Origin: Candidatus Thorarchaeota archaeon
Lineage (GTDB): Archaea; Asgardarchaeota; Thorarchaeia; Thorarchaeales; Thorarchaeaceae
Direction: 5' to 3'
Assembly (NCBI GenBank): GCA_029858305.1
Contig: JAOUFI010000008.1
Coordinates: 1 to 55,579 of the forward strand
Length of the DNA: 55,579 bases
In this document: positions 51,703 to 55,579 of the stretch, piece after piece
Numbering within the stretch: the first letter of the stretch is position 1
Layout of the letters: each line of letters starts with the position of its first letter
Program-made: the position numbers and the translations under genes
Notes under the pieces: generated by a model
Database searches by the model: none
Seen by the model: only the letters and a program-made list of their open reading frames with translations
What the model was told of the DNA's origin: nothing

Positions 51703-52218
51703 ATGATACAGCGAGAGGATGCCTCAAAGACAATCACAGCGATTTCCAGCGACAGGCCTTCCACAGTGACAGAAGCTGACCTCCGAATACGCCTCAGGAC
51801 ATTTCCACGGGATGCACAAACATGGTATAGATTAGGTTCCTATCTCCGCTCCGTCAAGAGACTCAAAGAGGCAGAAGAAGCACTGCGGAAGGCCATCTCC
51901 TTGAATAGTGGCCCAACTCATTTTCGAGAAGAACTCGCACGTACCCTCATGGATCTTGGACAATATGATGAGGCATACCAGTTATGCGATTCCCAACGGC
52001 CACCCTTAGCCAACTCTCTAAGAGATGAGATTGACGCGATTCGCGACATTGAGCGCACTGTATTTGAGGAAACTGACTCCATCTCTCCATGTATAGCCTG
52101 CGCTGAATATACTTACTACGGCTGTTCTAATGGAGGCGTTTGCGACTCAGTTATTCATTGGCGTGATCGGATCCGACAACTTGCAGTACAAAAGACACGA
52201 CAACAGTTGTCAGAATAG
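51703..52218 (+). CDS. TPR protein with C-terminal cysteine cluster, upstream of uvrC
   Basis: About 171 residues from ATG 51703, which has GGAGG 7 nt upstream; the frame opens at TTG 51658 without a ribosome site. A TPR pair ('AQTWYRLGSYLRSVKRLKEAEEAL', 'FREELARTLMDLGQYDEAYQL', about 52-110) is followed by a C-terminal 'CIACAEYTYYGCSNGGVC' (four cysteines, about 135-152) that could bind zinc or a cluster. uvrC begins 77 bp later on the same strand, so a link with DNA repair is possible (inference from position). Confidence 0.75.
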   Translation: MIQREDASKTITAISSDRPSTVTEADLRIRLRTFPRDAQTWYRLGSYLRSVKRLKEAEEALRKAISLNSGPTHFREELARTLMDLGQYDEAYQLCDSQRPPLANSLRDEIDAIRDIERTVFEETDSISPCIACAEYTYYGCSNGGVCDSVIHWRDRIRQLAVQKTRQQLSE

Positions 52219-52295
52219 CGCGGTTGTCCATTCCGAATCACTGATTTGGCAGGGAGTTCAAAAGCAGTTGGACTCACAATAAAGGATGATACGAT

Positions 52296-54107
52296 ATGTC
52301 AAACCTTGCGGCCTTAGTTAATGACCTCCCTGATCAGCCAGGAGTTTATCTCTGGAAGAATAAGAAGGGGGACATTCTATACATTGGCAAGGCAAAGATG
52401 CTGCGGCGGCGAGTAGGTTCCTATATGCGTAAGACAGGTCTCTATCGTAGAACCTGGGAGATGATGCAAGAGGCTGTGGATCTTGAGACCATAATCACAA
52501 ATACCGAGCGTGAAGCCTTGGTTCTTGAGCAGACACTTATCAAAAAACATCAACCTCGATATAATATTGCATTGAAGGATGACCGCAGACATGCATGGGT
52601 GCGAGTTGATAAAAATGATATCATTCCAACCTTTGAGGTCACAAGGGAAGCTGTGAAGAATGGAGCAATCTACTTCGGTCCTTATGGCAGTACAAAACGT
52701 CTAGATAGATTTCTGGATACAATACGAAAGATACTCCCTGTCGCTACTTGTAAAGAACCTTGGAAGGTAAAGCGTGCATGCATGGACTATCACCTTGAAC
52801 GATGCACAGGTCCATGTGAAAAGCACATTTCGAGGGAGGAGTATTTTTCACTTGTTGAGCAGATGTGCATGTATTTGGACGGTAGATCAGAGGAGCTGAC
52901 GAAGTCAATTGATGAAAAGATGAGGAAAGCCTCTGCTGACATGCAATTTGAACTTGCGGCAGAACTCCGTGATCGGCTCACTGATATTGAGATTATAATG
53001 AGTAAGCAGAAAGTTGTGGAGTTCGAGGGAATAAATCGTGATGTGCTTGGTATTTCCCGAACCGAGCAGGCTGCTCTCATTGAGTTGCTGATTATTAGGA
53101 ATGGTCGTCTAATTGGTCAAGATAATTTCTATTTTGAAGTAGACCTCGAGATAAAAGATTCAGAAGTACTCACTGCGTATATTGAACAGTTCTATTTTGA
53201 AATTCCGAGACTACCAGACGAGATAGTCGTTCCCTGTATGATACCTGATATGGAACAGCTGAGTATATGGTTGAGTGAGAACAATGGTCATAGTGTCAAG
53301 ATTACACAGGCACAGGATACTCGAACTCAGGAACTTGTTGAGATGGCGAATAAGAATGCACACCGCGCTCTTAGAAAAATGCTCATTCTTGGTTCTAGTG
53401 AAGATGAGATTGTGAATGATGGCGTCAAGGAGCTGAAAGAAGCTCTAGGGCTCAGCCAAGCACCAATGCACATCGAAGGTTTTGACATTGCCAATATTCA
53501 AGGTACAGACCCAACTGGCTCCTGCGTAGTTTTCCAAAATGGCGAACCCGATAACAGGAGGTATCGGATGTTCCGAGTGAGAAGTAAAGAAAGTCCTGAT
53601 GATTATGCAATGATGAGAGAGGTTGTTTATCGTCGTTACAGAGGTTTACTTGAGAAGGGATCATCTCTTCCTGACCTGATTTTGATTGACGGCGGTAAAG
53701 GGCAGCTAAGTAGTGCCTTTGATGCATTGAAAGAACTTGGTCTTGATTACCTGCAAGTAGCAGCAGTTGCAAAGAAGGAAGAACGAATTTTCACTCGCAC
53801 TAATCTTGATGGTGTGCTTCTTGATTTTGGGTCTGAAGGTCTACATCTTATTCAAAATATTCGTGATGAGGCACATAGGTTTGCTCAACGATATCATCAT
53901 AAACTTCGTGAGAAGCGATTCACAGGTTCGATACTAGAGGAAGCTCCTGGAATCGGACCAAAGCGTCGAAAAGCACTCATTGATGCTTTTGGCAGCTATG
54001 ATGGAGTTATGAATGCGACACTTGAGGAGTTATCAAAGGTAGAAAGCATGTCGCCTTCTTCAGCAGAAAGACTTTACAATTGGTTGCACTCTCAATATTC
54101 AGAATAG
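52296..54107 (+). CDS. uvrC: UvrC, excinuclease ABC subunit C
   Basis: A 603-residue dual-incision nuclease of nucleotide excision repair. The N-terminal GIY-YIG nuclease ('GVYLW...ILYIGKAK', about 17-36) makes the 3' cut. A cysteine cluster 'CKEPWKVKRACMDYHLERC' plus 'CTGPC' (about 151-173) matches the iron-sulfur site of UvrC. A UVR domain ('MQFELAAELRDRL', about 210-222) binds UvrB. The RNase H-like 5' nuclease domain begins 'HIEGFDIANIQGTD' with the usual Asp residues and 'LILIDGGKGQL'. C-terminal HhH motifs ('PGIGPKRRKAL') bind DNA. Complete length; completes the UvrABC system with the operon at 39651. Confidence 0.97.
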   Translation: MSNLAALVNDLPDQPGVYLWKNKKGDILYIGKAKMLRRRVGSYMRKTGLYRRTWEMMQEAVDLETIITNTEREALVLEQTLIKKHQPRYNIALKDDRRHAWVRVDKNDIIPTFEVTREAVKNGAIYFGPYGSTKRLDRFLDTIRKILPVATCKEPWKVKRACMDYHLERCTGPCEKHISREEYFSLVEQMCMYLDGRSEELTKSIDEKMRKASADMQFELAAELRDRLTDIEIIMSKQKVVEFEGINRDVLGISRTEQAALIELLIIRNGRLIGQDNFYFEVDLEIKDSEVLTAYIEQFYFEIPRLPDEIVVPCMIPDMEQLSIWLSENNGHSVKITQAQDTRTQELVEMANKNAHRALRKMLILGSSEDEIVNDGVKELKEALGLSQAPMHIEGFDIANIQGTDPTGSCVVFQNGEPDNRRYRMFRVRSKESPDDYAMMREVVYRRYRGLLEKGSSLPDLILIDGGKGQLSSAFDALKELGLDYLQVAAVAKKEERIFTRTNLDGVLLDFGSEGLHLIQNIRDEAHRFAQRYHHKLREKRFTGSILEEAPGIGPKRRKALIDAFGSYDGVMNATLEELSKVESMSPSSAERLYNWLHSQYSE

Positions 54108-54187
54108 AACGTTATTGAAGTTCTGTCCAAAGAAATAGGTTCATATTTGCGTATGCGGATAATGATAGATAATAAAAGTGAGTTACG

Positions 54188-54427
54188 ATGCCAATCAAAA
54201 TCTTCCTCGCAATCAACACGAAGAAGGGTCATGCTGAAGATATTCAAAGTAAATTATCCAAGTACAATGAAGTGACACTTGTCTGTACTGTAAAGAATGG
54301 CATCTTCGATGTTGTGGCAATTGTGGATGTGGAATCGTTAGAGAATTATCGGCATTTTTCAATAGACAAGGTTGGCAAAATGCCCAATATTGAGGACTAT
54401 ACATCTTTTATTATCCTGGGAGAATAG
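54188..54427 (+). CDS. Stand-alone Lrp/AsnC ligand-binding (RAM) domain protein
   Basis: A 79-residue protein with the beta-alpha-beta-beta-alpha-beta pattern of the RAM domain: 'IKIFLAINTKKGHAEDI', 'VTLVCTVKNGIFDVVAIVDV', 'LENYRHFSIDKVGKMPNI' and a closing strand. No DNA-binding domain. Such single-domain proteins occur in archaea as ligand sensors that pair with Lrp regulators or enzymes. The TATA-like GATAATAAAAG near 54167 puts the start close to the ATG at 54188. Overlaps convergently with the next gene by 17 bp. Confidence 0.85.
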   Translation: MPIKIFLAINTKKGHAEDIQSKLSKYNEVTLVCTVKNGIFDVVAIVDVESLENYRHFSIDKVGKMPNIEDYTSFIILGE

Positions 54428-54911
54428 ATGGCTCATCTTTTTTGGATGGGGCAAGTAGTCTAAGGAATGAAACTTCCTTAGCAAGAATTCCGATTATTGG
54501 AGACATTGCTGGTCCAATTAGCATCATATACCATAGTTGTTGTTGGAATCGGATTGTTGGAGGAGGTATTTGAGCTAGAAGATAATATGGAGTTGATAGT
54601 GTGTCGAGTGTCAGTACTGTAAAACCAAGAAGTATAATGCCTTTGACAACCATATTGAGATATCCGTATTCTCCTTTCAAGAACCAAAATCTTCGGGAGA
54701 ATTGCTGATTAAGAACTCCTACTGCAGCTGAAAGTAGAACAAACTCGATGAGAAGAATCGATGAATAGACATCGAGCAACGGGTCACCATGATTAAATCG
54801 AATCATAACAAGGTATTGAACATTGTATGATATTGATACTGAAACTATGCACACGCCGCATCCCATATACTTCACAATCGAATTCCATAAACTGCTTATT
54901 TTTTCAACCAT
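54411..54911 (-). CDS. Four-helix membrane protein (module shared with the 16265, 25371 and 30175 proteins)
   Basis: A 166-residue protein with four hydrophobic helices (about 12-38, 45-66, 83-103 and 128-150). The turn after the second carries 'GVLNQQFSRRFWFLKGEYG', the family's G-x-x-N-x-x-x-S-R-x-x-W motif. No zinc ribbon is present; the tail is short and charged. The ATG at 54911 is the natural start. It overlaps the RAM-domain gene by 17 bp in a tail-to-tail arrangement. Confidence 0.65.
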   Translation of the reverse strand: MVEKISSLWNSIVKYMGCGVCIVSVSISYNVQYLVMIRFNHGDPLLDVYSSILLIEFVLLSAAVGVLNQQFSRRFWFLKGEYGYLNMVVKGIILLGFTVLTLDTLSTPYYLLAQIPPPTIRFQQQLWYMMLIGPAMSPIIGILAKEVSFLRLLAPSKKDEPSILPG

Positions 54912-55007
54912 AAATCCTCCACTCAGGTCAATATTCGGCGAAAATCGGGAAAAGGATTTTGGAAACTCGTGGTATTGCTTTGTTCTATAATCTCTAGAAT
55001 TCGCTCA

Positions 55008-55579
55008 TTAAGCGGGGCTCGGTTTGGTTGCATCAATAATCTCTTTCTCAAGTGCCTTTCCGTTCAATTCATCGATGTGTATTCTATTCCTGTTCCAACC
55101 ATATACCAAAAAGATGAACAGGCCAATTATGCTTAAGGATCCCCCTAGTTGTAGTGCAAATGAGTCAAGTGTAGGTACAAGCAACAAGCAGGTGATTACA
55201 CCAAGAATAGGAATGAATGGAAAGAATGGTGCTTTGAATGTACCTGGTACGCTAAGTCCTTTCCTTCTCAAGATAATCACTGAGAAGTTGACAAATGACA
55301 AGCCAATCAAGTATCCGAAGTCTGAGAGATGCGCAACGAGGTCCACATTTCCAGCAGCTGCAAAGAGGCACACAAGTATGAGAGTGAAGACAAGTGCTGG
55401 TATTGGTGTCTTTCTCTTCTTGCTCACACGTTCGAGAATGGTCGGGAAATATCTATCTCTTCCCATGGAGTAGGCTATACGCGCAGAGGCAAGGAATGTT
55501 GCGTTGAGTGCAGCATAGTTGGAGGCAGCCATTCCTGCAAGCCCGAAATAGAACGCACTCTGGCCAAGAATGCGTCCAT
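55008..55579 (-). CDS. APC-family amino acid permease (5' partial)
   Basis: The frame is open to the window edge (codons before the ATG at 55532 read 'GRILGQSAFYFGLAG'), so only the C-terminal ~190 residues are visible. 'ASARIAYSMGRDRYFPTILERVSKK' is the characteristic helix 8/loop of amino acid/polyamine/organocation (APC) transporters. At least four further transmembrane helices follow, and a basic, soluble tail. It would carry amino acids in symport with H+ or Na+, or by exchange; the substrate is unknown. Confidence 0.88.
   Translation of the reverse strand, partial: GRILGQSAFYFGLAGMAASNYAALNATFLASARIAYSMGRDRYFPTILERVSKKRKTPIPALVFTLILVCLFAAAGNVDLVAHLSDFGYLIGLSFVNFSVIILRRKGLSVPGTFKAPFFPFIPILGVITCLLLVPTLDSFALQLGGSLSIIGLFIFLVYGWNRNRIHIDELNGKALEKEIIDATKPSPA

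Overview
The window looks like part of an Asgard archaeal chromosome, most probably a Thorarchaeota-like lineage. This is inferred from gene content and promoter style, not from a marker tree. The supporting signs are archaeal TATA boxes about 26 nt before the inferred transcript starts, several leaderless or short-leader genes, frequent GTG/TTG starts, an archaeal-style MetRS, an Lrp-type regulator, a RadA-like protein, an arrestin-like protein, and a membrane receptor with a cytoplasmic longin/roadblock-like domain. No rRNA, tRNA or CRISPR array was recognised.

Layout. 1-7.5 kb: a partial receptor-like protein, a membrane HhH protein, a DUF3795-type zinc protein, small membrane proteins, a candidate structured RNA, an orphan histidine kinase and a membrane protein followed by a gene remnant. 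7.7-16.9 kb: a secreted seven-blade SBBP propeller, an alpha/alpha-toroid (prenyltransferase-like) protein, two paralogous TPR proteins, a solute-binding protein and a remnant of another. 17-20.5 kb: metG with a palindrome-marked promoter, and a secreted/membrane protein. 20.6-35 kb: a heterodimeric ABC exporter, a thioredoxin-fold protein, an FMN-binding flavoprotein, an SDR and a small helical protein. Promoters in this stretch share one palindrome (TAAC-N4-GTTA). Interspersed are histidine phosphatases, an aminotransferase, membrane proteins with zinc ribbons, and several very small genes. 34-39.6 kb: a degenerate RadA paralogue, an arrestin-like protein, a DMT/NIPA-like transporter, a histidine phosphatase and an Lrp-like regulator with two HTHs. 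39.6-47.4 kb: a tight uvrB-uvrA-uvrA' operon. 47.4-51.3 kb: two tandem solute-binding proteins. 51.7-54.1 kb: a TPR/Cys protein and uvrC. The end holds a stand-alone RAM domain protein, a membrane protein and a partial APC permease.

The most unusual observations are: (1) three family-5-type solute-binding proteins whose two halves are in swapped order compared with DppA/OppA (circular permutation), each with a C-terminal membrane anchor and no permease nearby; (2) a putative regulon in which the same 12-bp palindrome lies between TATA box and transcript start of an ABC exporter, redox enzymes and accessory genes; (3) two complete UvrA paralogues translationally coupled behind uvrB; (4) a RadA paralogue without a usable Walker A lysine; (5) very small genes whose peptides end in a Tyr/Leu-rich segment; and (6) 3'-end gene remnants showing recent duplication and decay.
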